NCBI RefSeq assembly: GCF_900451195.1
Contig: NZ_UGHR01000001.1
Span: 3,224,001 to 3,288,000, forward strand
Direction of reading: 5' to 3'
DNA: 64,000 nucleotides
From: Iodobacter fluviatilis
GTDB taxonomy: Bacteria > Pseudomonadota > Gammaproteobacteria > Burkholderiales > Chitinibacteraceae
Part shown: one piece after another, positions 57,042 to 64,000 of the stretch
Layout of the letters: each line of letters opens with the position of its first letter
Position numbering within the stretch: the first letter of the stretch is position 1
The notes under the pieces: generated by a model
The model's database searches: none
Told to the model about the DNA's origin: nothing
What the model saw: only the letters and a program-made list of their open reading frames with translations
Position numbers and translations under genes: made by a program

Positions 57042-57440
57042 ATGGACGCTATACTCCCACTTCAATCAACACCCCGCAGGTCTCGTCGCAAGCACAGCCC
57101 CGAGTTTAAGTCCGCTGTGCTGGCGGCTTGTCACCAACCCGGTGTTTCAGTCGCAGCCATCGCGCGCCAATATGACCTCAACGATAACATCGTGCATAAA
57201 TGGTTGGCCGATGCGCGCCGCAGTACAGATCCAGAGTCTTCGTCGTTAACGAATTCTCGTGACGTATCTCCAGCCTCACCAGCATTGACCTTCATACCGA
57301 TCCAAATCGCTGATACGCCAACTCCAGCATCTGCACCAATTCGTTTGCACCTTCGCCAAGGTCAACGCGATTTAAGCGTTGAATGGCCCGCCGATCAGGC
57401 GCAAGCCTGTCTGGCTTTAATTCAGGCTTTGTTGCGATGA
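57042..57440 (+). CDS. tnpA: IS66 family accessory protein TnpA
   Basis: The 132-residue protein starts at the ATG at 57042, with GGTGG just upstream. It carries a helix-turn-helix of the TnpA/OrfA type (RRSRRKHSPEFKSAVLAACHQPGVSVAAIARQYDLNDNIVHKWL). It is required with TnpB for IS66 transposition, probably as a DNA-binding factor. It overlaps tnpB by four bases (ATGA). Confidence 0.9.
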   Translation: MDAILPLQSTPRRSRRKHSPEFKSAVLAACHQPGVSVAAIARQYDLNDNIVHKWLADARRSTDPESSSLTNSRDVSPASPALTFIPIQIADTPTPASAPIRLHLRQGQRDLSVEWPADQAQACLALIQALLR

Positions 57441-57775
57441 TTCACCCCGAACAGGTCTTCTTGCTGATCACGCCCATCGATATGCGCTGGAGTATCGAAC
57501 GTCTGTCATTGCTGGTGCAACAAACGCTGGGGCGCTCACCCTGTGATGGCACTGCCTATGGGTTTACCAATCGATCCCATTCGCGACTGAAGTTATTAAT
57601 CTGGGATGGCAATGGCGTCTGGCTCTGCCAGCGCCGTTTACACTCTGGGCGTTTCCACTGGCCGACTTTGGGTGAGGCTACTTTTACAATGCCCAGAGAA
57701 CAATGGCATTGGCTCGTCAGCGGTGTGGATTGGCAACGTTTGTGCGCTACGCCGCCAAGTCATTGGCAGGTCTAG
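57437..57775 (+). CDS. tnpB: IS66 family accessory protein TnpB (Orf2)
   Basis: The 112-residue protein starts MIHPEQVFLLITPIDMRW and has the family core CDGTAYGFTNRSHSRLKLLIWDGNGVWLCQRRLHSGRFHWP, diagnostic of IS66 Orf2. It is needed for transposition with an unknown biochemical role. The length is typical (about 115). The start inside the end of tnpA gives coupling. Confidence 0.95.
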   Translation: MIHPEQVFLLITPIDMRWSIERLSLLVQQTLGRSPCDGTAYGFTNRSHSRLKLLIWDGNGVWLCQRRLHSGRFHWPTLGEATFTMPREQWHWLVSGVDWQRLCATPPSHWQV

Positions 57776-57807
57776 CTGGTATCGCTCGAGCCCAGTAAAA
57801 TAAGGGT

Positions 57808-59358
57808 ATGACACTCGCGCCCAATCATCCCTCTATGGCTACAAATTCGCCCTCGCTGGCGGAGGCTCAGGCTTTGGTGGCGCAGCTGCAGGCGCAACTT
57901 GCAACTCGTGATCAGCACATTCAATCTCTGGAGCTAAAGAACCAGAAGCTGGTCATAGAACTGGCGCATTTAAAGCGCATCCGCTTTGGCACCAAGAGCG
58001 AAGCCCTGTCGGTCGAGCAAAAGCAACTGTTTGAAGATGATGCGGATCAGGATCTGGCCGCCATCACCGCTGAGCTGGATGAAACGCCAGCCAGCAACGA
58101 TGCCCCCGTTTCCCGCCTAAAACCACGCCCACGAGCGGGTCGTCAGCCACTGCCCGAACATCTGGAGCGCGTCGAGGTTCGGCACGAACCCGAGCAATGC
58201 ACTTGCGGGCAATGCCAAGCCAAATTGGTTAAGATCGGCGAAGACGTGAGCGAACAGCTGGACATCGAACCAGCCCGTTTCTTTGTGGTGCGCCACATCC
58301 GCCCGCAATATGCCTGCCGCCAGTGCGAAACCATCACTGCAGCACCAGTTCCACCCGCGGTGATTGACGGTGGAATGGCGACGCCGGGCTTATTAGCCTG
58401 GGTGGCGGTGAGCAAATACCTCGATCACTTACCACTGTATCGCGTCGAACAAATTGCTGCGCGCCAACAAGTCATTCTGGCGCGTAGCACCTTGAGTGAA
58501 TGGATCGGCCGGATTGGAGTGGCGTTGCAACCACTCGCAGACCGCCTGAGTGAGAAACTGCGCCAGCAAACCAGCCTGCATGCGGACGAAACCCCGGTGC
58601 AGCAGCTGGATCCCGGTAAAGGCAAAACCAAACGCGCCTATTTATGGGCGTATCGCAGCAATGATTTGAGCGGCAGCCCACCGATGGTGGTGTTTGACTA
58701 TCAAATCAGCCGTAGTGGGCAACACGCCGCCCATTATTTGCAGCATTGGCGCGGCACGCTAATGGTTGATGATTACAGTGGCTACAAAGCTTTGTTCGCC
58801 AATGGCGTGCGAGAACTCGGCTGCTGGGCACACGCTCGACGTAAATTCTTCGAGCTGCATGCTGCGGGCGGACATCCGGTGGCGGCAGAAGCCTTGCAAC
58901 GTATTGCGCGCCTGTACGCCATCGAAGAACAGGCCAAAGATCAAACCGCAGACCAACGCGCACAAAGCCGCGCCCTAAACAGTCAGTCCGAACTGCAATC
59001 TTTGCATGATTGGCTACTGAAACTGCGCCCTAATGTGGCCAATGGTGGCGGCTTGGCCAAAGCCATTGACTACACGCTACGCCGTTGGCCTGCTTTGATT
59101 CATTATGCCGAAACGGGCGATCTGCCGATTGACAACAATCCCATCGAGAACGCCATCCGCCCCATTGCGATTGGCAAGAAGAATTGGTTATTTGCCGGTA
59201 GCGAACGTGCAGGCAAACGCGCAGCAGCGATCCAAAGTTTGTTTGCCACAGCCAAGCTCAACGGGATAGAGCCATCGCAATGGCTGAAGGCTACCTTGGA
59301 AAAACTGCCCACCTGGCCCAATAGCCGAATTGATGAATTACTGCCGCTGCGCGGCTAA
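57808..59358 (+). CDS. tnpC: IS66 family transposase TnpC
   Basis: The 516-residue protein has an N-terminal coiled coil (AEAQALVAQLQAQLATRDQHIQSLELKNQKL), a zinc-finger-like CTCGQCQAKL and a DDE-type catalytic region. The catalytic acids are likely in SLHADETPVQQ, LMVDDYSGYKAL and PIDNNPIENAIRP. The length matches full IS66 transposases (about 510-530), with no frameshift, so the element may be active. It follows tnpB by 32 bases. Confidence 0.95.
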   Translation: MTLAPNHPSMATNSPSLAEAQALVAQLQAQLATRDQHIQSLELKNQKLVIELAHLKRIRFGTKSEALSVEQKQLFEDDADQDLAAITAELDETPASNDAPVSRLKPRPRAGRQPLPEHLERVEVRHEPEQCTCGQCQAKLVKIGEDVSEQLDIEPARFFVVRHIRPQYACRQCETITAAPVPPAVIDGGMATPGLLAWVAVSKYLDHLPLYRVEQIAARQQVILARSTLSEWIGRIGVALQPLADRLSEKLRQQTSLHADETPVQQLDPGKGKTKRAYLWAYRSNDLSGSPPMVVFDYQISRSGQHAAHYLQHWRGTLMVDDYSGYKALFANGVRELGCWAHARRKFFELHAAGGHPVAAEALQRIARLYAIEEQAKDQTADQRAQSRALNSQSELQSLHDWLLKLRPNVANGGGLAKAIDYTLRRWPALIHYAETGDLPIDNNPIENAIRPIAIGKKNWLFAGSERAGKRAAAIQSLFATAKLNGIEPSQWLKATLEKLPTWPNSRIDELLPLRG

Positions 59359-59389
59359 TCCAAATCGACGCGATCGACTAGGTGGACAC

Positions 59390-59792
59390 GCTGGACGCAT
59401 ACTGAAAATGCCACTTCAGGGCAACTTCTTATCAAGGTGAGTACTTTAATTAATATTCTAAATGGCAGCCATGCCATTTTATCTTTACGCAAAAAATAGG
59501 TTTCTAAATTAAATGTAAGAACAAATTATGTACCTTTTGCTGTAGAAACGTAGCGCTACCCATCAATTCTTGTGATGGTGGAGCGGTAGTACAATGGACT
59601 TGCCTTGTGTTTTTGATCAAGTGAGATGGTTACTATTTTGTCATGGCTGCGTGGAGCTGTTCTGCCGGAGATGATGCCTTAGCAACCGTGTGGATTTAGA
59701 TTAATCACGCATTGGGCATGGCAAATGTCATGTTCACAGATCATCTCTCGATACTTGATCATTCCTTAAACTGTTTGAGTCAGGAGTTTGAA
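59390..59792. other. region between IS66 and the phosphatase gene
   Basis: No gene is supported. The AGGAG ribosome site for the phosphatase lies just before 59793. Right of the IS the sequence resembles the left end of tnpA in direct orientation (TAGGTGGACAC, TGGACGC, ATACT, CCACTTCA), noted as a finding. Confidence 0.4.
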
Positions 59793-60311
59793 ATGGAATG
59801 CCCTAATCAAAATTGTTATTGGGTAGCAGCAGGACAATTGCTAGCGGGTGAATATCCACGTGATCAAGACCTCAAAACATCCCAGCAAAAATTGCAAAAA
59901 TATCTAAATGCTGGAGTGAGTTTTTTTGTGGATTTAACGCAAGAAGGAGAGCTTTCTCGGTACGATAATTTGCTGCCTGAGCTCGCCTTAAATGGACTGC
60001 CCATTGGATATATACGCTTTGCAATTCCGGATAAATCAGTTCCTGGCAACAAACTGCTGATGCAAAATATTCTGGATTCGATTCATCATGCAATCGGGCA
60101 AGGACATTGTGTTTATGTTCATTGCTGGGGTGGAGTTGGGCGAACAGGCACCGTAGTGGGCTGCTACTTAATTGAAAGGGGGATGTCAGGGCAAGAAGCG
60201 CTCATTCATTTACAGCAACTATGGTCGTCAGTCGATAAAATACATCGTCATCCAATCGCTCCTGAAACACAAGAGCAACGCCAATGGATTTTAGATTGGG
60301 CTAGCAATTAG
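59793..60311 (+). CDS. dual-specificity/tyrosine phosphatase
   Basis: The protein is 172 residues from the ATG at 59793, set by AGGAG 8 bases upstream; the longer frame from 59712 adds 27 residues without support. The P-loop is HCWGGVGRTG (residues 110-119), the HCx5R signature, with Cys111 and Arg117 as catalytic residues. The general acid is probably in the DLTQEGE or AIPD loop. The start (NCYWVAAGQLLAGEYPRD) is typical of bacterial DSP-like phosphatases. No kinase is adjacent; it lies alone in the accessory region. Confidence 0.88.
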   Translation: MECPNQNCYWVAAGQLLAGEYPRDQDLKTSQQKLQKYLNAGVSFFVDLTQEGELSRYDNLLPELALNGLPIGYIRFAIPDKSVPGNKLLMQNILDSIHHAIGQGHCVYVHCWGGVGRTGTVVGCYLIERGMSGQEALIHLQQLWSSVDKIHRHPIAPETQEQRQWILDWASN

Positions 60312-60782
60312 TGCGTCTCAACTGCTTTACTAGGCCACAGTAATCACATATATGGCCCAAGCCGCGATTGTTATGAGTAGAGCCTGATGAATTGCTACCA
60401 TGCTCCGGGCAGGGTGAGCCAGTGCACCGGTTAGAATAATCCCGCACTTTGGTCGGGTATTTTAATCCACGGAAGTACTCAGAAATAGATGTTCACTTCT
60501 GCCACTTATTGTCTTATTAAGTTATTTGGATCCACAGCAGACACATGCGCCCCCTACAACGCTTATGCATATTCAAGCGTCGTCCCTTCCTGCTCTGCTA
60601 CTTGAATATGCGTAGTGGTGACATCATTGCACGTCTTCAGCTTCGTTAGCTTACTGGTAAAGATTCTCCAAATATGATCACTACTATTTCGGTGTGACTC
60701 AGGCTTTCTGAAACGCCCCAGATATAGGACGTCGTTAGGAGGGCTTTGTACTGCAATTAGAAACTACCGACAGGTGATGTCC
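60312..60782. other. intergenic region in the accessory block
   Basis: No gene or recognisable motif was found. A short hairpin CCCGCACTTTGGTCGGG is at about 60449. It holds mixed-composition sequence that may be decayed coding DNA. Confidence 0.35.
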
Positions 60783-61115
60783 TTAATTATTGGATTCACT
60801 GCTCCGTTTTCTCATCGCTTCTAAGCGCTCTTCAAGTGACAAAATTCGTGGTTTTGGCTGATCAAATGGGAATAGAAGATTTAAATAGTGACAGCGATCT
60901 AAAGCGCTGAGAGCTTTCAGAAATGTTTCTAGATGCCCTTGGCCGTATGTTTCAAGCCGTTTATAGGTTCTTAATGCAATGCCAGCTCGTGCAGCAAATT
61001 GTACTTGTGACTCTTTGCGTAATTTACGACTCCGCCGAATTTTTGCAGCTAAATATGCACACAACTCCTCATTAGAGGCTTGTTTTAAGTGCTGAGATTC
61101 TTGTTCAGGAGTCAT
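60783..61115 (-). CDS. XRE family helix-turn-helix regulator
   Basis: The 110-residue protein has an XRE-type helix-turn-helix at residues about 23-58 (IRRSRKLRKESQVQFAARAGIALRTYKRLETYGQG) and a helical C-terminus. A GCCAAATTTGGC palindrome lies at 61130-61141, 14 bases upstream of the start, suggesting autorepression. It could be an antitoxin of a HipB- or MbcA-like pair, but no toxin gene is adjacent in either direction. Confidence 0.8.
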   Translation of the reverse strand: MTPEQESQHLKQASNEELCAYLAAKIRRSRKLRKESQVQFAARAGIALRTYKRLETYGQGHLETFLKALSALDRCHYLNLLFPFDQPKPRILSLEERLEAMRKRSSESNN

Positions 61116-61129
61116 TTTTTTTGAAATAG

Positions 61130-61141
61130 GCCAAATTTGGC
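61130..61141. promoter_or_regulatory. palindromic operator for the XRE regulator
   Basis: A perfect 12-base palindrome GCCAAATTTGGC lies between the XRE start codon and its likely promoter. Confidence 0.55.
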
Positions 61142-61425
61142 ACCATTGTAGCGGGTGTTTAATTCAGCTGTTAACAAACATCAAGCAACCTGCTAGCATT
61201 AGTGTCGTTAGCTAATAAAAAACACTACATCTTGTGTTTTTGTTTAGAAACCACGCAAAAACCAAAGGCCGACATGACGTCGGCCTCGGGAGTTTCTTAA
61301 ACTGCTTGAGAACAATCTGAATTAGATCGCTTCAGTGGGGACTGCAAGCATACCTCTGATAAGGATCATTCTCAATAGGCGGTGATGAAAGGCGTGTATA
61401 CCCACATCAACGATGAGATCTAACA

Positions 61426-61677
61426 ATGTCTAATTTAAAGACAACCGGAAGTAAAGCTGCAACGGCAGCTTCTAAAACGTTGAATAACGGTTCTACAGGC
61501 GCAAATTCGCGTACAGCCGCAGCAAGTGCACTTTCTCAAGCGCACACACCACAGAAACAGACATCCGCAGCAGCCGCAACTGCTGCATCCAAAGTTTTAA
61601 GAGATGGTCGAACCAGCGCAACCTCAAAATCAGCCGCAGCAAGTGCACTTGCGCAAGCACGTGGAGGTAAAAAATGA
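61426..61677 (+). CDS. small Ala/Ser-rich protein with two internal repeats
   Basis: This 83-residue protein contains two copies of a unit of about 31 residues. The first (ATAASKTLNNGSTGANSRTA-AASALSQA) and second (ATAASKVLRDGRTSATSKSA-AASALAQA) share more than half their residues. It has no signal peptide and is rich in Ala, Ser, Thr and Lys. I do not recognise a named family; the repeat suggests a helical, possibly DNA-associated protein. It overlaps the next gene by four bases (ATGA), so the pair is coupled. Confidence 0.8.
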   Translation: MSNLKTTGSKAATAASKTLNNGSTGANSRTAAASALSQAHTPQKQTSAAAATAASKVLRDGRTSATSKSAAASALAQARGGKK

Positions 61678-61943
61678 ATATCAATTTGGCCCATTTAAGA
61701 GTGCAAGCAACAAATGGTGGTTGGATTGATTTTGCCGTGTTTGATGCAAAATCAACGACTGGAAATAATAGTGCGCTTTTAGCCCAGCTAACAAACTCGG
61801 CTCGTCAGTCTGGGCTAAAAGTTGATCAATCTGCTTTGGCATTTCAATCAAGTGGAAGACTACAGTTTGTTGGTGATAAAAATCTAGTTTCATACTTAGC
61901 AAAGAGTTGGCGTCCTCACTGGACGCATACGATTAACGTCTAA
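61674..61943 (+). CDS. hypothetical protein coupled to the Ala/Ser-rich repeat protein
   Basis: The 89-residue protein starts MNINLAHLRVQATNGGWIDF and ends HWTHTINV. It has no signal peptide or span, and is mixed alpha/beta with a WIDFAVFDAKS strand region. The start overlaps the stop of the repeat protein gene, so both act together. A symmetrical hairpin (61959-61988) follows as a terminator. I do not recognise the family. An antitoxin-toxin-like or host-interaction pair is possible but unproven. Confidence 0.7.
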   Translation: MNINLAHLRVQATNGGWIDFAVFDAKSTTGNNSALLAQLTNSARQSGLKVDQSALAFQSSGRLQFVGDKNLVSYLAKSWRPHWTHTINV

Positions 61944-61958
61944 TTATTTAAGGGGGAA

Positions 61959-61988
61959 TACAATGTTATTCCCCCTTATCTTTGCATC
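61959..61988 (+). terminator. terminator after the coupled gene pair
   Basis: A perfect 12-bp stem TAAGGGGGAATA / TATTCCCCCTTA with a 6-base loop lies 15 bases after the stop codon; a T tract is lacking. Confidence 0.75.
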
Positions 61989-62171
61989 ATCACGATCGTT
62001 CTTACCACGCGGCGAGATTCTAACCTCAGCAGGCAAACCTATCATTGTTCCGCTCATATTAATAAAGCCAGTAGCACCTTGGTGCGAGCATAGAAACGGA
62101 TAAACACACTAAGGTGACCTTTTAAATCTCTGTAATTTTTAAGCCCCCACCGTAATGATAACCACACCTAT

Positions 62172-62519
62172 TTATTGCTGATGATGTTTAGCCCAACCAC
62201 CAAAAGGGATATTTTGGCTGCGAGCATGATGAACGGGCGAAGCTTCGTAACTCGTGCTGGTGTTTTCCATTTTATTTACATCATTACTAGCCTGCTGTTT
62301 ATGGTGTTCATTCCAACCACCAAAAGGTGTTGCTTCGCTCATCGCGTGATGTGAAGACGGCGAGGAACTCTGCTTCTCTTCAGTAACCATGGACGTGGTT
62401 TTTTGTTCGGTAGCGGCGCTTGTTAAGGAAGCCCCTTCACCCCGGTTGCCATCTTTAGCAGAAGCAGAAGCAGACATCACCGCTGCAATCATCAAAGCAA
62501 GCACAAAATTGGTTTTCAT
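62172..62519 (-). CDS. small secreted His-rich protein with PFGGW repeats
   Basis: The protein is 115 residues from the ATG at 62519, supported by AAAGGAA upstream; the frame from 62594 is too long. It has a signal peptide (1-22, ending SASASA). It has two copies of a motif HHAxSxxxPFGGWxxHHxQQ (at about 70-90 and at the end). The His clusters suggest metal binding. I do not recognise the family. Confidence 0.75.
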   Translation of the reverse strand: MKTNFVLALMIAAVMSASASAKDGNRGEGASLTSAATEQKTTSMVTEEKQSSSPSSHHAMSEATPFGGWNEHHKQQASNDVNKMENTSTSYEASPVHHARSQNIPFGGWAKHHQQ

Positions 62520-62920
62520 AATCAAAATTCCTTTATGTAGAAAGAGATATGCAAAAATAGCCTTGTGAGAGAGCGCGTTTTTGGGCGTTTGCAATCTCGC
62601 TCACCATGACCAGCACTTATCGATCAATGCCGCATCACATCAATCAAATGCTTACCTCTAGTCTATAAAAGTGATCCCAACTGTAGCGTTGCCGCCACGT
62701 TACAATTTTGTCATTTGATAGTATTTTTTAATATAAATATCAAGATACGAACTCACCCTTTACTATTTTAAAATAAAGCACGTAATTCTTATTAAGAATA
62801 AGATTTCAAATTTGTCATTCAATGGCAATCTAATTGTTAATGAAGATCTTCTACACTCCATATGGCACACATAGTTAATATGTGTAGCAATTCACTTTAA
62901 TTATGAAAGGAATACATATC
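62520..62920. other. AT-rich region with a palindrome before a small peptide gene
   Basis: No gene is supported here. ACACATA (62867-62873) and TATGTGT (62879-62885) form an inverted repeat with a 5-base spacer, a possible operator. The remaining sequence is AT-rich and likely holds promoters for the two divergent small secreted-protein genes. Confidence 0.4.
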
Positions 62921-63040
62921 ATGCTGAAAGTTATCGTATTAATCATGGCATTAGCCTTTACAGGAAGTGTGATGGCAAGCCCCGGCCACAATGCCTCTGA
63001 TCAGCATCGTGGTTGCACAAAACCGCCTGCTCAATGCTGA
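62921..63040 (+). CDS. small secreted peptide (39 residues)
   Basis: A 39-codon frame starts at the ATG at 62921 with GAAAGGA upstream. Residues 1-19 form a signal peptide (MLKVIVLIMALAFTGSVMA). The mature peptide (SPGHNASDQHRGCTKPPAQC) has two cysteines and two histidines. It is too short for the usual gene finders but has a ribosome site, a signal peptide and sits before a downstream terminator. Confidence 0.6.
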   Translation: MLKVIVLIMALAFTGSVMASPGHNASDQHRGCTKPPAQC

Positions 63041-63120
63041 TGTTATGGCCTTATCTTGAGATAGAAAATGCTAAGGTTGAAGCCGCTTCGTGAGCGCTTT
63101 TAAAGAACAGGGCAAAGATA

Positions 63121-63294
63121 ATGGACATCAGAAATATTGAGCATTTCTCATTATTACAAACGGCAGCGAAGCCAGCCCCTAGGCTAGAGCCTACAACAGC
63201 ACTCAACCCTATCTCTACAGTGGAGCGTACGGAAGGAGCTCGTGAACAACCTAAAGAAGTGGGTAAAGGGAATACAATTGATACTTATGCCTAA
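63121..63294 (+). CDS. small hypothetical protein (57 residues)
   Basis: The frame runs from the ATG at 63121 to TAA at 63292-63294 and encodes MDIRNIEHFSLLQTAAKPAP through GNTIDTYA. It has a weak AGGG ribosome site and a strong terminator at 63312-63344, which supports a real transcript. It is soluble and polar with no known family. It may be cotranscribed with the peptide gene at 62921. Confidence 0.5.
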   Translation: MDIRNIEHFSLLQTAAKPAPRLEPTTALNPISTVERTEGAREQPKEVGKGNTIDTYA

Positions 63295-63311
63295 CATTCA
63301 GCATCCAGCTT

Positions 63312-63344
63312 AAACCGGCAAAATATCTGTTTGCCGGTTTTTTT
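63312..63344 (+). terminator. rho-independent terminator
   Basis: An 11-bp stem AAACCGGCAAA / TTTGCCGGTTT with a 7-base loop ends in TTTTTTT. Confidence 0.92.
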
Positions 63345-63374
63345 ATATGGCATTAGAGGAATTTTTTTACAGTC

Positions 63375-63493
63375 GAGGCTCTTGCAAAAGTATTTTTTTT
63401 GCCAGTTGCAACACAATATAGTGTGCTTTATTTTGTAAAATTAACTACATGTAGATCTGGCGCTTAAATTTTATACAGTTTTGCAAGAGGCTC
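63375..63493. mobile_element. MITE-like element with inverted repeats and target duplication
   Basis: GAGGCTCTTGCAAAA (63375-63389) and TTTTGCAAGAGGCTC (63479-63493) form 15-base inverted ends with 14 matches. The element is flanked on both sides by AGTC (63371-63374 and 63494-63497), a 4-base target duplication. It is 119 bases long, AT-rich inside and non-coding. IS5-like elements have similar ends, so it is probably mobilised by one. Confidence 0.75.
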
Positions 63494-63530
63494 AGTCGCT
63501 ACTTAATTCAAAGACCAGCAATACGTCGAT

Positions 63531-64000
63531 TCACTTTGACAAGTAAGTCATTTCTTTTGCCCAAGCCACATAATTCTTGTGGTACTCAGCTAGGTCTTTT
63601 TGCCCTGCCGTTTTTATCACAAAATAATTTAATATTGGCAGTTGTTGCCGAGCAATCTGCTTGGCTTCAGTATTTCTGGTCGCCGTTAAAAATGAAGATA
63701 AGCTGGTTACGACTTGGCCAGCTTTCGCTTTAGCGGAGGCTTGAACCAAGCTATCAACAATCAAGGGCATATATTTTAAAATATAATCAGCATAGACGCG
63801 TATTAAAGGAGCTTGTTGCAACAAGACTTGTCGCTCCTGATCAAAATCTTCACGCATGATGATTTTCTTTTCATGAAAGACCACGGGGGCTGCTTCTGAT
63901 GTATCGCATTCCCAGCCAGGTCGAGGTGTTAATAGCTCAGCTTGATATTGTTCTTCACGGTAAGGGTAAAACGGCATAGTGCGACAGCGAGATGGTTTGT
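63531..64000 (-). CDS. hypothetical protein, cut by the right edge
   Basis: The minus-strand frame is open to the window end. A first ATG at 63977 gives 148 residues, but it lacks a ribosome site and the codons upstream (PSRCRT) look like continued coding, so the true start is probably beyond the window. It is soluble, helical in its second half and contains RPGWECDTSEAAPVVFHEKK. The family is not recognised. Confidence 0.55.
   Translation of the reverse strand, partial: KPSRCRTMPFYPYREEQYQAELLTPRPGWECDTSEAAPVVFHEKKIIMREDFDQERQVLLQQAPLIRVYADYILKYMPLIVDSLVQASAKAKAGQVVTSLSSFLTATRNTEAKQIARQQLPILNYFVIKTAGQKDLAEYHKNYVAWAKEMTYLSK

Larger units (their letters stand above)
57015..59389 (+). mobile_element. 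IS66 family insertion sequence
   Basis: Three genes in the order tnpA-tnpB-tnpC identify an IS66 element of about 2.4 kb. GTGTCCAC at 57015-57022 and its complement GTGGACAC at 59382-59389 are placed symmetrically and are my best guess for the inverted ends; the true boundaries and an 8-bp target duplication could not be confirmed. Confidence 0.85.

Noticed and set aside
59712..59792. Longer start of the phosphatase
   Set aside because: The 27 extra codons have no ribosome site, while AGGAG directly precedes the ATG at 59793.
61261..61285. GGCCGAC/GTCGGCC hairpin as a terminator
   Set aside because: The stem is only 7 bp, there is no T tract and no gene ends nearby on the plus strand; left unassigned.

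Overview
The window looks like chromosomal DNA from a betaproteobacterium of the order Neisseriales, probably an Iodobacter- or Chitinibacteraceae-like environmental bacterium. This is an inference from the gene families and their order (tsaB-rimI-uracil-DNA glycosylase operon, ferredoxin-type sulfite reductase with a DUF934 partner, PEP-CTERM protein, complete hutIGUH pathway, GcvA-like LysR regulators) and a moderate GC content. No rRNA, tRNA or CRISPR array was seen.

Layout. 1-1072 (minus, cut by the left edge) is the most unusual gene: a signal peptide, then a domain matching eukaryotic ubiquitin at 59 of its first 71 positions, then tandem bacterial Ig-like repeats. 1272-6377 holds a BenE-type transporter and a complete osmoprotectant ABC transporter (permease, binding protein, permease, ATPase). 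6383-11415 holds a Fur-box-linked siderophore-interacting protein, a small conserved ORF, the tsaB-rimI-udg operon and an EAL/HDOD protein. 11470-24820 holds rnk, the sulfite reductase operon, pepN, a PEP-CTERM protein, a fatty acid hydroxylase, an SDR lacking its catalytic Tyr/Lys, a B12-binding radical SAM protein, a MlaC-like protein, an M50 protease and a WbuC cupin. 25040-35321 holds a PACE efflux gene with divergent LysR, a ferredoxin, an alpha/beta hydrolase, a CbiM-like permease, a histidine kinase, rlmM, mscL and a diguanylate cyclase.

35488-44104 is the histidine-utilisation locus: hutC, a frameshifted DUF1302 porin-like gene, then hutI-hutG-hutU-hutH behind a promoter that overlaps a TGTATATACA palindrome. 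44183-49015 is a signalling module: FecR and OmpA lipoprotein genes on one strand, and a CHASE2-class III cyclase plus an HD-domain protein with a phosphodiesterase-like motif on the other. 49491-56102 holds an M48 protease, a DUF4349 lipoprotein, an azoreductase/LysR pair, an Lrp regulator and glmS.

Just after glmS, at the position used by Tn7 (attTn7), there is a TGT terminus followed by three perfect 18-bp direct repeats every 20 bp, the pattern expected of a Tn7-like transposon end. Everything to the right (56.1-64 kb) is accessory DNA that looks more AT-rich: an AbrB-like protein, an IS66-family element, a tyrosine phosphatase, an XRE regulator, an Ala/Ser-rich repeat protein with an overlapping partner gene, small secreted peptides, a MITE-like element and a gene running off the right edge. 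No tns genes were found, so this is a relic or the element continues beyond the window. Several families of long inverted repeats lie between genes (24.9, 27.7, 42.5 and 53.4 kb).
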